Below the pieces are notes generated by a model. It made no database searches. It was not told the DNA's origin and saw only the letters and a list, made by a program, of their open reading frames with translations. Both the position numbers and the translations under genes were made by a program. 64,000 bases of DNA from Gnetum montanum (taxonomy: Eukaryota; Streptophyta; Gnetopsida; Gnetales; Gnetaceae), in assembly GCA_015680685.1 (NCBI GenBank), contig MNCI01005856.1, forward strand, positions 104,693 to 168,692. The letters are read 5' to 3'. The first letter of the stretch is position 1, and each line of letters starts with the position of its first letter. Positions 56,447 through 64,000 of this stretch are shown piece by piece.

Positions 56447-58923
56447 TGTGTTCTTCTATTTCAGAGCCTGTTTGACTTATTTGAATGCATCGAGGAGGTC
56501 CCGTTCTCGGCTGGGTTGTTTATCCCATTTGTCTTCTTCTATTTTCCCTAAGAGACAAATCTCCCGAGGCGGAACAGTGTCAGTCGGAGGGATGTTTTTC
56601 TTCCTGCCAAGGGGAGGTGGCTATGTTTCTATACCCTTGTCCTACCCATAAGGTGCAGGCGCAGGGATAGAGGCCAGGGGCCTGGGCTTAGCGAAGCCTA
56701 GCATGTAGTGGTTTTTGGCGGCATTAATGGACGCATCTCCTTCCCTTTTTTTATTGGGTGACAATTGATGGTTTTGGTCAGAGGCTTGCCCCTACATAAA
56801 AGGAGCAACCGGTGGTTTTGGTACTCTGAGGATGAAAGGTGCCTTAGGAGCAGGCACGGACGTGGCCGTGATTTTATTGTTAATGCGAGGCTGAGTTAAA
56901 TTTGGAGAGGGTGCCCAGATAACAAAAGGTGGTCTCGAGACGCCACTAACTACTGGTGAAAAGTTTGTCCCCTTGGGTGAACTGGTAGGCACGTGTAAAA
57001 CAAAGTGTTGTTTAGGCGGTACCTTCCCTTCACCATCTGTACTTACCACGTTGATTGTGTATGGTGCGTTATTTACGTTTAACGGATCCTTGTACACATG
57101 CAACGCCTGGTTTTCGGGATGTGTTGAACTACTGCCATCTAGTTTCAGAGAACCATCGTCGATCATGCGTTGAATGTCATCTTTCAATGCCCAGCAGTAA
57201 TCAGTGTCATGACCATACAACTGATGGTAGTCACAAAAATGGTCTAGCCTAAAAGACCTCGGAACTGGCGGTTCGTTGGGTAGGGCTAAAGAAGGATTCT
57301 TCAGCAATTCACAATGACTCATGTGATGCTTCAGAGCTTCTTCAGATACCTTCTTATTCTGAATGTATCCTGCCCCCAATAATTGTTTCAACAGTTTCGA
57401 ATGTATTATAGGCAGGGCTGTATACTTTGAGCGATCTTTATGCTCAAAGTTTGGCTTTGGATGAGGTGGTTTTTCAGGGGTAGATGTGTCTTGGCTGGTG
57501 CTGCTTGCACTAGCCATGGTCTCAGGAGACACTGTGGGGGCTGTCTTGTTCTTGTTTTTAGTGCCTTCAGCCAGCGTAGCTACTGTTGTTGTTTTTGCTT
57601 TACCCTTGTCTTTACCCTTATTGTTAGCATTTTTATAGGCCACATACACCAGGTCTTTGCTAGCCTCTGCAGCATCTTGGATGCTCTTAGTCTTGGTGAA
57701 AGCCTGGCTCAAGGAGCGAGGGGCAAGGTAATACAGCTTAGACTTGATGAAGTCATGAACTGCTCCTTTGAAAATGGCCAGCAAATGGGCTTCCGTGATT
57801 AGCTCACGGATTTCATTCAAAGTAGTACTCCATCGCTGTATAAACTTTTGGACTAGTTCAAGTGGATCTTGCTTCACTCCCATAAGTTGATCTAACGTGA
57901 CCTCCAGCTTTAAGTTGTATTTAAAGAGAGTTACAAATTGTGTTAGGAGCTGTTCCAAGGTTGAGATGGAAGAGCGAGGGAGCGCTCGATACCAGTCCAA
58001 AGCTTTCCCTGCCAGAGACATTGCAAAGACATAGATAATTGTATGAGGCCATTGCTATAACAATAAGGATTCAGACCTGAAGGTAACCAGGTGCGCATTA
58101 GGATCCACTGACCAACCATGGGTTGTTGAATGGATTGTTGCGATTGAACAATGTTTGTGATCTGCTGCCTTGCAATGGGTTGTATTGGATTTTGCATCGG
58201 GTGGGTTGTAGGCATGGCATGGGGTTGCACTTGGGGGATGAAATGAGGTGCGGTGGATGCAGGTACCATCGACGGAATACTGATTACACATGGTGATGAG
58301 ACTGCCCCCATGTTATTTTGGGGTGGTATTTGGACCTGCAGGACGGATGATTGCATAGTGACCTATGGGATGACAGGAATCTGAGTTTGGTTGGTCGTGA
58401 CTGAGTTGAGATGGATGGCTTCTTCGGTGAGAGGAAATAGGGGATTTATGTATGTATGGGGGCTAAGAGTATGGTATGAATCCGCATGTTCAGATTGGGC
58501 TGCGAATTCATCTTCCTCTTCTTCCCTATTCTGAGGTTCTAGCATGGACCGTATAGCATGACTCCTAGCCATAACTAGTTGGGTCAGGAGTTCATGGTAA
58601 TGTTCGATCAAGGGGATAATGTCATAGGCGGTAGGGGTGAAATCTTGACCCCCTTTGTGGATCAGCTCATAGTTTCTCTTTGCCTCCATCTTGGCTCGGC
58701 TAAGAGCAAGCCTTGCCTGGATCTTGATGCAAATGAAATTATATTCTTTAGGCGTCATGATGGTGAATACAGGATCTTTGCCCTGTAATCTCAACGAACG
58801 GCGCGATGGTCCCTGAGGTCCTATAACACCAGATGCTAGTCCAGTGGTGGTGATGGGATTCACAGATGTGGCACCTGAATCGGTTGTGGTCATGGCGGCT
58901 GTGGTTGTGTATGCAGAATCCAT
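56447..58923 (-). pseudogene. gag of element D
   Basis: The ATG at 58923 starts MDSAYTTTAAMTTTDSG. It is followed by RRSLRLQGKDPVF, TPKEYNFICIKIQARL and KRNYELIHKGGQDFTP (also seen in C), then an acidic EEEEDEF stretch. A Pro/Gln-rich region (about 58130-58360) contains one stop and one frameshift near 58110. The core frame (56792-58021) holds LAGKALDWYRALPRSSIS, TLDQLMGVKQDPLELVQKF, and a Lys/Thr-rich linker. The finger FCDYHQLYGHDTDYC with ALKDDIQRMIDDG is at about 57165-57230. A Pro-rich linker with two or three stops leads to protease. About 825 codons in all. It forms particles and binds element RNA. Confidence 0.8.
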
Positions 58924-59152
58924 TGGTCAGATAGATTAACAACAATAAGCGACTGGATCTAAAAGGCATCGGACAAAGAAGATCACAAATAGGCTTTTTA
59001 CCCTGTAGGATTCCAAAGGAATCGTTACCGTGACCGATCTACACCACATGATTTTTCATAAACTTCCATAGAGGTATTACGTTTACATTTTTAGAGACAC
59101 GGGTATAGATCGCTTACAGGGCTACTCGTAAAAATATGAATCGGAGCCTAAG
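58924..59152 (-). other. D leader between primer site and gag
   Basis: Noncoding, about 230 bases; no upstream ORF or structure is obvious. Confidence 0.5.
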
Positions 59153-59170
59153 CCCTCCTTCTAGCGCTAG
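59153..59170 (-). promoter_or_regulatory. primer-site motif of element D
   Basis: The minus strand reads TAGCGCTAGAAGGAGGGC, six bases inside the 5' LTR after GTTTTC. The motif is shared with B, C and H. With TAG as an old TGG it would start like a normal tRNA-complementary site; which tRNA it matches was not identified. Confidence 0.65.
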
Positions 59171-59175
59171 AAAAC

Positions 59176-60671
59176 TATGACAACGGAAAATGTCGGTAGC
59201 TGAAAAATACCAAACGAAAATCCGTGTACACAGTCTTAACCACGGATCCGTGCGAGGGCCGTGCTGGAGAAAATGAATCTGCAGTGCCTTGAACGATCTT
59301 GTCGATCAAACAGGGACTTACTTAATCAGTAAATTGACAAATGTTATAGATATTTCGTGAAACAATTTGATTCGATGAATCGCAAAAGGAGTAGAAAACG
59401 ATGTAGATAAATCACAATAACAACAACGTCAACACGACAAGGAGGAACGGATTAAAAAAATGCACAATTCCAAGATCTGTGCTTTGACCCGAAAAATGAG
59501 TATATTGTATACAAATTTCTGATGGAAAACTCCACTTATCTTGTGCAAGCATAGACAAAATAACAAGAAAACTATTCAACAAGGAGTACAGAATGAAGTT
59601 CAGTCTACCTCGTAAGCCAAAGATGGGATGCAAGGAAGGTTAAGCCTAGATATCTATCGATCAATTGTTTTTGATCAATAGATTTTTGCCAACCGCACCA
59701 GATGATCTCTCGATCCATGATCTGTGCCCTTTTTCCCTTCGGTAGTCCCTGTTCAAACTGCCAACGATCGCCAATGGAGAGAATTGTATTTTCGCCAAAG
59801 AACTGATCGCTGCTGCTGTCAATGCTCAAAATGTCTTCTGTCTCTACTAAAAAGTGGAAGCTGCTCAAAAAGAAAAGCTCGAGATCCTTTGTTTCTTCGC
59901 CAACTGGAGTATTTATAAGTTTGACAACATGTGGAGAAGGCACGGCCCTGATAACACGTGTGTCAAACCTTCAAAATACCATTGACTTGGCCAACTTTAT
60001 GTTGAAACTGGCTATGTCGCATCACGTTTTTTTGGAAAAAGTGGCGAAGTACGCTGTCAACCACTTTCGCTGAAGCCACTTCATAGTTACGCATACTACA
60101 CATAATACGCTCATCAGCGTATCATGTGTGTGGATGGCAGGTGCGTATCGGGTACTGTTTTAGCCGGATTTACACTGTATTGCACTTGTTTACGTTGCAT
60201 CACGTGGCAGAGCGTAATGGAGAGTGGGAGTAGTTGATTCAAGCTATTTTATACTCACTTACGACGCAAAGCATGATAGAGCATAAAAATGGTCATCTTT
60301 ACAATAAATTATGCTTGTCTATGCTGCGTAGCGTAACGAGCGTAAAGCGACCAATCTGCAAAAAGAAAGAAGTCAATCTACTGCGCTTCCTTGGACTCTG
60401 ACTTTGACTTTCTTGAAGCTCATTACGCTGCTCTTCTGATATCGGGCTATGTTAAGCAGAGTTATGCTAAGCAACATTACACTACGTTGCGTAATGTAGC
60501 GTAAGGAGAAAAACAAAGTAAGATTGAAATCTGTAAGGAACTTGGAGACTTGATGCTGCGCACCTCTTTGCCTTGCTTTGCTTTGTTTTGTCTTCTAGAA
60601 TTTTGTTGCGAACTTTCGCCCAAATTGTGAATCTTCACCATAGGCCGATTCGCAATTTCCATGGTGTTTCA
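59176..60671 (-). repeat. 5' LTR of element D
   Basis: About 1496 bp, colinear with the left LTR. The minus strand begins TGAAACACCATGG and ends near GTCATA. It carries TATAAATAC (minus strand, 59909-59917) and, in its U3 part, the GTTACG/CGTAGCGTAA repeats at about 60090-60500. It is the promoter for the sense transcript. Confidence 0.85.
59909..59917 (-). promoter_or_regulatory. LTR TATA box (element D, sense transcript)
   Basis: The minus strand reads TATAAATAC followed by TCC; the left LTR has the same box at 44515-44523. Matches in the LTRs of C and E support it as the real promoter element. Confidence 0.6.
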
Positions 60672-60676
60672 CTTGG
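60672..60676. repeat. target site duplication of element D, right copy
   Basis: CTTGG, identical to 43787-43791. Beyond it the repeats of E's intron 1 resume. Confidence 0.75.
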
Positions 60677-61530
60677 CATCCTGCACTACAAGATGGAATG
60701 AAGGCTGCATATTGTACCCCATCATAGAATAGGGGTTTTTTGGTATCTCCTGCCATAGTGCGAGACAAGGGTTTTGAGCATTCCACGTCATGGAACATTG
60801 TAGGATAGGGCTCGATTGAGGTGGCTTAGGGTCATGTTCATCACACTTGGGTGCCCCTAAGAGTGTGATAGAAAGTTGTAAAAGTTGTATGACTATTACT
60901 CAACACTTTGAAAATTCACATGGTTTTGCAGTTGTCATGCTCCTTGGTAGCATGACCAACACTTAGAAAATATTTTCAAATTTTTTTTGCCAATAGCTCT
61001 GTAGTTTTCATGCTCCATGGTAGCATGACCAACACTTAAAAAAAATTTCAAATTTTTTGCCAGTAGCTCTGCAGTTGTCACACTCTATGGCAATGTGACC
61101 AACACTAAGAAAGTTTTTTTTCGAATTTTTTTATAGTAGCTTTGCAGTTGTTATGATCCATGTTAGCATGACCAATACTTAGAAATTTTTTTCAAATTTT
61201 TTACAAGTAGCTTTGCAGTTGTCACACTTCATGGTAGTGTGACCAACACTTAAAAAAAATGTTGGGTTAGAAAGTGTCACGTTCTGTAGGGAGTGTGATC
61301 AATAGTTAGAAAATTTTTGATGTTTGTTTGAAAATTGTAAGTGTTAATGCTATGCCTCGTCATGGTTAAGCATGTTAGAAGGGGATGCCAAAATACCTTC
61401 TCTATGGGATCTTGGGGAATGTTAATTATGTTGCACATAAAATTTTTTCTTGATTTTCTTTTCTCTTATGTTATGAATTTTTTATATATCTTTTTCTACT
61501 ACTAACATTTTTGCTATGGTGGCGTTGCAG
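60677..61530 (+). other. intron 1 of E antisense gene, right part
   Basis: The first 150 bases continue the AATAGGGGTTTTTTGGT-type repeats seen left of D, which confirms that D split this intron. Then comes a distinct palindromic repeat array (60905-61330) and AT-rich sequence up to the acceptor GCGTTGCAG at 61530. Confidence 0.65.
60905..61330 (+). repeat. tandem repeat with CATGCTCC/GGTAGCATG palindrome
   Basis: Five to six units of about 75-90 bases: GTAGCTCTGCAGTTGTCATG, CTCCATGGTAGCATGACC, AACACTTAGAAAATTTTTTC. Each holds an imperfect palindrome around CATGCTCCATGGTAGCATG. Some units have CACACTCTATGGCAATGTG, a paired change that keeps the stem. Confidence 0.75.
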
Positions 61531-61979
61531 GGTCTTGCTGAAACCTATTCCCATTGTGGTTTAATTTGTGGGGATCCTATGTTGCATGAGTGATCCCGTG
61601 CCAAATGTTCCCACACCACATACATGTGTGGGACATTAGAAGGTCTAGTTCTGAGAGGATGCACAGGAATTCTTAGAATTCTTACTTTTCCACTTTAGTG
61701 TGATCATGTGGTCACACTTGTTAGCCAAGTAGCAGGTGTCGTAGTTGAAACATTGCTGCCTAGGGAAAACTAAGGCATTTTAAAATTCATGTCTAATGAA
61801 TTTTCTAAAGATGAAGGGGTAGGAGGCTTGAGGCATCATCCAAAAGGTCTCAAAATCTTGTCTTGGATTTGGGAAATTCCCGAGTTCTGGTGCTACCACA
61901 AATATAACATTGTATTTCTTGCCCATCGTGTGCACAACACTTTCTAGAATCCACCTGCGATAGTTTACTAGGCTGGAGG
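61531..61979 (+). pseudogene. E antisense gene, exon 2 (phosphatase-like)
   Basis: It starts after GCGTTGCAG and ends GG/GTGAGC. It aligns along its length with D exon 2: KPIPIVVxFVGILCC against KPILIVLDIVGVLCC, DAQEFLEFLLFHFSVIMWSH against GALEFLQFLLHNYSIIVWLH, and SWIWEIPEF, then YNIVFLAHRVHNTF and NPPAIVY. The first motif-I Asp codon is a stop (TAA), the second is Val as in D, and the last motif is AHRV where active enzymes have DDSP. Four or more stops and a one-base length difference from D exon 2 make it a pseudogene. Confidence 0.7.
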
Positions 61980-62074
61980 GTGAGCCCTAGTGTGATTTTT
62001 TCTTTTTGTTTTATACTGCTTGTTGTTTCATGGATTAGGGTGCTAATTTATTTTTTTCTTTTGCTTATTGCTAG

Positions 62075-62345
62075 GTTCTCTGTTGATGCAAACAACCTCT
62101 ATGATAGAGAGGGGATATTAGTCTTGGTCCAAACAACCCTATAGGAATTCTCATTTGCTAAGAAAAAGCGTGTTGGCATGATAGGGTAGATTGGGGTAGA
62201 TTTGGTAGAATACCCTGGTAGGTATTCCAAGTCTTATGAGAAGTGCTAGGATCTCAGTTGGTTGGACATTGAGTGGGCATCATGGATACCAAGTGTAGAG
62301 GAGGTTTCAATTCCCTACCACTGTTTTGCACACCGTTTGCACCAT
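62075..62345 (+). pseudogene. E antisense gene, exon 3
   Basis: The acceptor TTGCTAG precedes it and the donor CCAT/GTAAGT follows. It reads FSVDANNLYDREGILVLVQTT, given here as FSVDANNLYD and GILVLVQTT, then KKRVGMIG and LDIEWASWIPSVEEV. It corresponds in order to FFINDNGLVG, TLTWTEIAIKEF, IRAGIMGQM and LHEEWILNPPLTLVDV of D. It is 271 nt against 275 in D. Stops occur at three places. Confidence 0.65.
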
Positions 62346-62430
62346 GTAAGTTATATCACCTCTTTCCTTTCATGCACTTTAAATTTTTATATTTATATCA
62401 TGTCACTAATTCCAATTTTGTTTATTGTAG

Positions 62431-63481
62431 TTGTAGCCAAGTCCCAAGAGGTTACCATGTTTGTTTCAGGATGCATTTAGGCCAATCTCCTCTTAAAGTA
62501 TGGTGAGGTTAACAGTTCACAGTGTTGGTTGTGCCATGAGGCCCTAGCAAGGGTAGCTGAAAATATTTAGTGGGTTGGGCTTATGGACATTTTCTTGGCC
62601 ATGAAACCAAACATCTCGATCGTGTAGATGATTGCCTTAGTTGACTCTTTCACCGAGAGTGCCGACCGTTTCCACATGCGAGTTCATAACATGTGGGTGG
62701 GCTTCAAGATCATGGATGACCTCTTCTTAGCTCTTTTCGGTGTTCCCTCTGCAGGTCCACTAGTTAGCAAGAAGATGAATAAGGAGTTGAATCATAGAGG
62801 GGGCATTGAAGAGTGACTGGGCACTAAGAAGGGCCGCAAGGACATACCCATGAAGTAAGTGAAATTTCCTATGGCCCAACACCTCTATCCTATCTTTCGG
62901 GCCTATGCATTTCCTAAGCTACTTTCTCAAGGAAATTTCCTTGGGGTGGAGAAAGCTTGGGTAATGAGGGATGTGATAGAGGAAGGAACATGGTATAATT
63001 AGACCAAATACCTTGCTGATGGCCTATGAGCTGAAATTATCAATCTATGCGGAAACCTTGAGGCATGATCTCATGTGCATTTTACCTTCTTCGTAGCATG
63101 CCTACGAAGGTTCATGGAGATGCTAGTGGTCTATGAGAATAGGCAATGGATGGTGCAAGATTGCACCTAGATTTCCAAGCTATGGATCTGCCATTTATTC
63201 TACACGATGCACTCATAGGATCCTCTAGAGGCTATTGGTGAATTAGTTTTAGTGACAACCAAAGGCCATGTGGGGCCATCCTACCATAGACTTGACAGTG
63301 CTAGGGAGGCACCCCCTACAAACACTAGTAACATAGCAAGGGGTCATGACTCATTGTTGAGATGGTGAGATTAAAGATGCAAATTAAAATCCTTGCCCCA
63401 TGGAGGAGCCTATGCATGAAGTTGAAGAAAGGGGCAAGAAGTTGTGGTTCAAACTTAATGACGCATGATCAGAATTAGCGA
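62431..63481 (+). pseudogene. E antisense gene, exon 4
   Basis: The best kept block is 62628-62816: MIALVDSFTESADRFHMRVH, then DDLFLALFGVPSAGPL, aligned with MLTLVNSFSEGDERFCTHVH and LFTYLFGIPYDDLP of D. HLYPIFRAYAFPKLLSQG and VMRDVIEEGTWYN then HFTFFVACLRRFMEMLVVYE follow, again colinear with D. It ends at GCGA/GTAAGT. The family of this region is not identified; its F...R...LFGxP pattern recalls plant mobile-domain proteins, which is only an impression. Multiple stops are present. Confidence 0.65.
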
Positions 63482-63558
63482 GTAAGTATGCATTATTTAG
63501 TGTATTTTATTATTTTTTATCTTTCTCTTTTTTTTTAATTTAAATTTGTGCAACATAG

Positions 63559-64000
63559 GCAACAGGGCCCCTGCAGTAGAAGAGGAGCCCTTAGAGGATG
63601 ATGTTCCTCAACCTGAGGAACACATGGTAGATGATGACATGACCAAAGTGCTAAGGTAGGTTAAAGAAGAGGGGCTATAGTTTGAGGATGGTAAGTTTGA
63701 TCACTTTTTTGATGGCGTGCAGATGGGCGATCCCCCTGCTCTTACCTCTGAGGGCTTAATGGGTAGGAGATTTGCACCACCATCTTCATTGTGTCATCTT
63801 TATCTTTCTATTTTATTTTAGATATATATATATATATTATAATTTTTTATTTTTTATTTTTTTATGAGCATAAAATGCTTTATGTTACAGTGGGAAATGC
63901 CTTTGTTGAGCGTCCTGAATCTACATTCACTTTCCGCTCATGACTGTGGGTAGAAGCTCTAGACAAGTTCACCTTCATGCAAGGTGTAGTGGATTACATG
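63559..64000 (+). pseudogene. E antisense gene, exons 5 and later (open at window end)
   Basis: After an acceptor CAACATAG, an acidic stretch PAVEEEPLEDDVPQPEEHMV is read. Two similar exons seem to follow: one near 63690-63765 with GKFDHFFDGVQ, and one from 63892 with DKFTFMQGVVDYM at the window end. Both resemble NKFAFMEGVVSDM of D exon 6, so E may carry a duplicated exon. An AT repeat (about 63820-63838) lies in the intron between them. Confidence 0.5.

Larger units (their letters stand above)
43792..60671 (-). mobile_element. complete nested Tat-like element D, minus strand
   Basis: 16.9 kb with two LTRs of about 1.49 kb, polypurine tract, primer-site motif, gag, protease, a 5.2-kb intron-like segment with an antisense gene, reverse transcriptase, two RNase H domains and integrase. 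It is flanked by CTTGG on both sides and sits in intron 1 of the antisense gene of E. D keeps many CG dinucleotides, unlike the surrounding DNA, and only scattered stops, so it is the youngest insertion here. Its order on the minus strand is LTR, gag, protease, intron, RT, RNase H, RNase H, integrase, repeats, LTR. Confidence 0.85.
36200..64000 (-). mobile_element. Tat-like element E, minus strand, open at the window end
   Basis: From left to right: 3' LTR, polypurine hairpin, minisatellite, integrase, two RNase H domains, reverse transcriptase, and the antisense-gene segment. The last is split by element D (43792-60671) and runs to the window end. Protease, gag and the 5' LTR must lie beyond 64000. 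It interrupts the protease of C at 36199. Preceding bases are CCCTA, the expected left target duplication, which can only be confirmed outside the window. Confidence 0.75.

Noticed and set aside
63820-63838. AT dinucleotide run as a regulatory site
   Set aside because: Plain simple repeat within a probable intron of E's antisense gene.
1-64000. tRNA, rRNA, CRISPR or bacterial operon features
   Set aside because: None was recognised on either strand. tRNA-like matches are primer binding sites only, and the repeats have no spacer regularity.

Overview
The window is intergenic plant DNA from a large, repeat-rich nuclear genome. It is almost entirely nested, decayed LTR retrotransposons; I find no host gene, tRNA, rRNA or bacterial-type feature. 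The plant origin follows from the retroelement families: Ty3/gypsy elements of the Tat and Athila type, tRNA-primed, with a second RNase H domain after the first. A gymnosperm or another giant plant genome fits the depth of nesting and decay, but nothing in the sequence names the species. Most reading frames carry many stops, mostly TAG, as expected from old C-to-T change at methylated sites.

Layout. 1-1739: LTR-like and tandemly repeated sequence. 1740-3280: initiator-Met primer site and a broken gag (element A). 3596-4742: a foldback element with about 400-bp arms and a promoter-like loop. 5526-9330: gag and protease of a Tat-like element on + (H). 9783-11239: LTR of a - strand Tat-like element (F). 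11621-18640: a + strand Tat-like element (B), with a relic of an antisense gene on -. About 18640-25775: an Athila-like element (G) inserted in B, with a tRNA-Asp primer site. 28005-30585: a decayed coiled-coil ORF of unknown identity. 30591-36199: 5' LTR, gag and protease of another Tat-like element (C). 36200 to the window end: a - strand Tat-like element (E), interrupted at 43792-60671 by a complete, younger relative (D). D has two LTRs and a matching 5-bp target duplication, CTTGG.

The most unusual content is shared by B, D and E. Between protease and reverse transcriptase, where plant gypsy elements normally run straight on, lies a segment of about 5 kb holding a separate gene on the opposite strand. 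In D and E it has its own TATA box 147-148 bp before the ATG, a 119-nt first exon of identical length, and matching introns. Its second exon reads as a NIF/FCP1-type HAD phosphatase fold whose catalytic aspartates are gone at the same positions in both copies. On the sense strand the whole antisense unit lies inside an apparent intron (D 50491-55648) whose splice sites would join protease and reverse transcriptase in frame. The element would therefore use splicing on both strands of one segment: the sense transcript removes the antisense gene, and the antisense transcript is itself spliced. D landed in intron 1 of E's antisense gene, so the two copies flank one another and can be compared directly.

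Other family features seen here: a shared non-standard primer-site motif in H, B, C and D; a TATAAATAC promoter box in the LTRs of C, D and E; a hairpin of fixed 59-base loop around the polypurine tract in D and E; and minisatellites between integrase and the 3' LTR in D and E.
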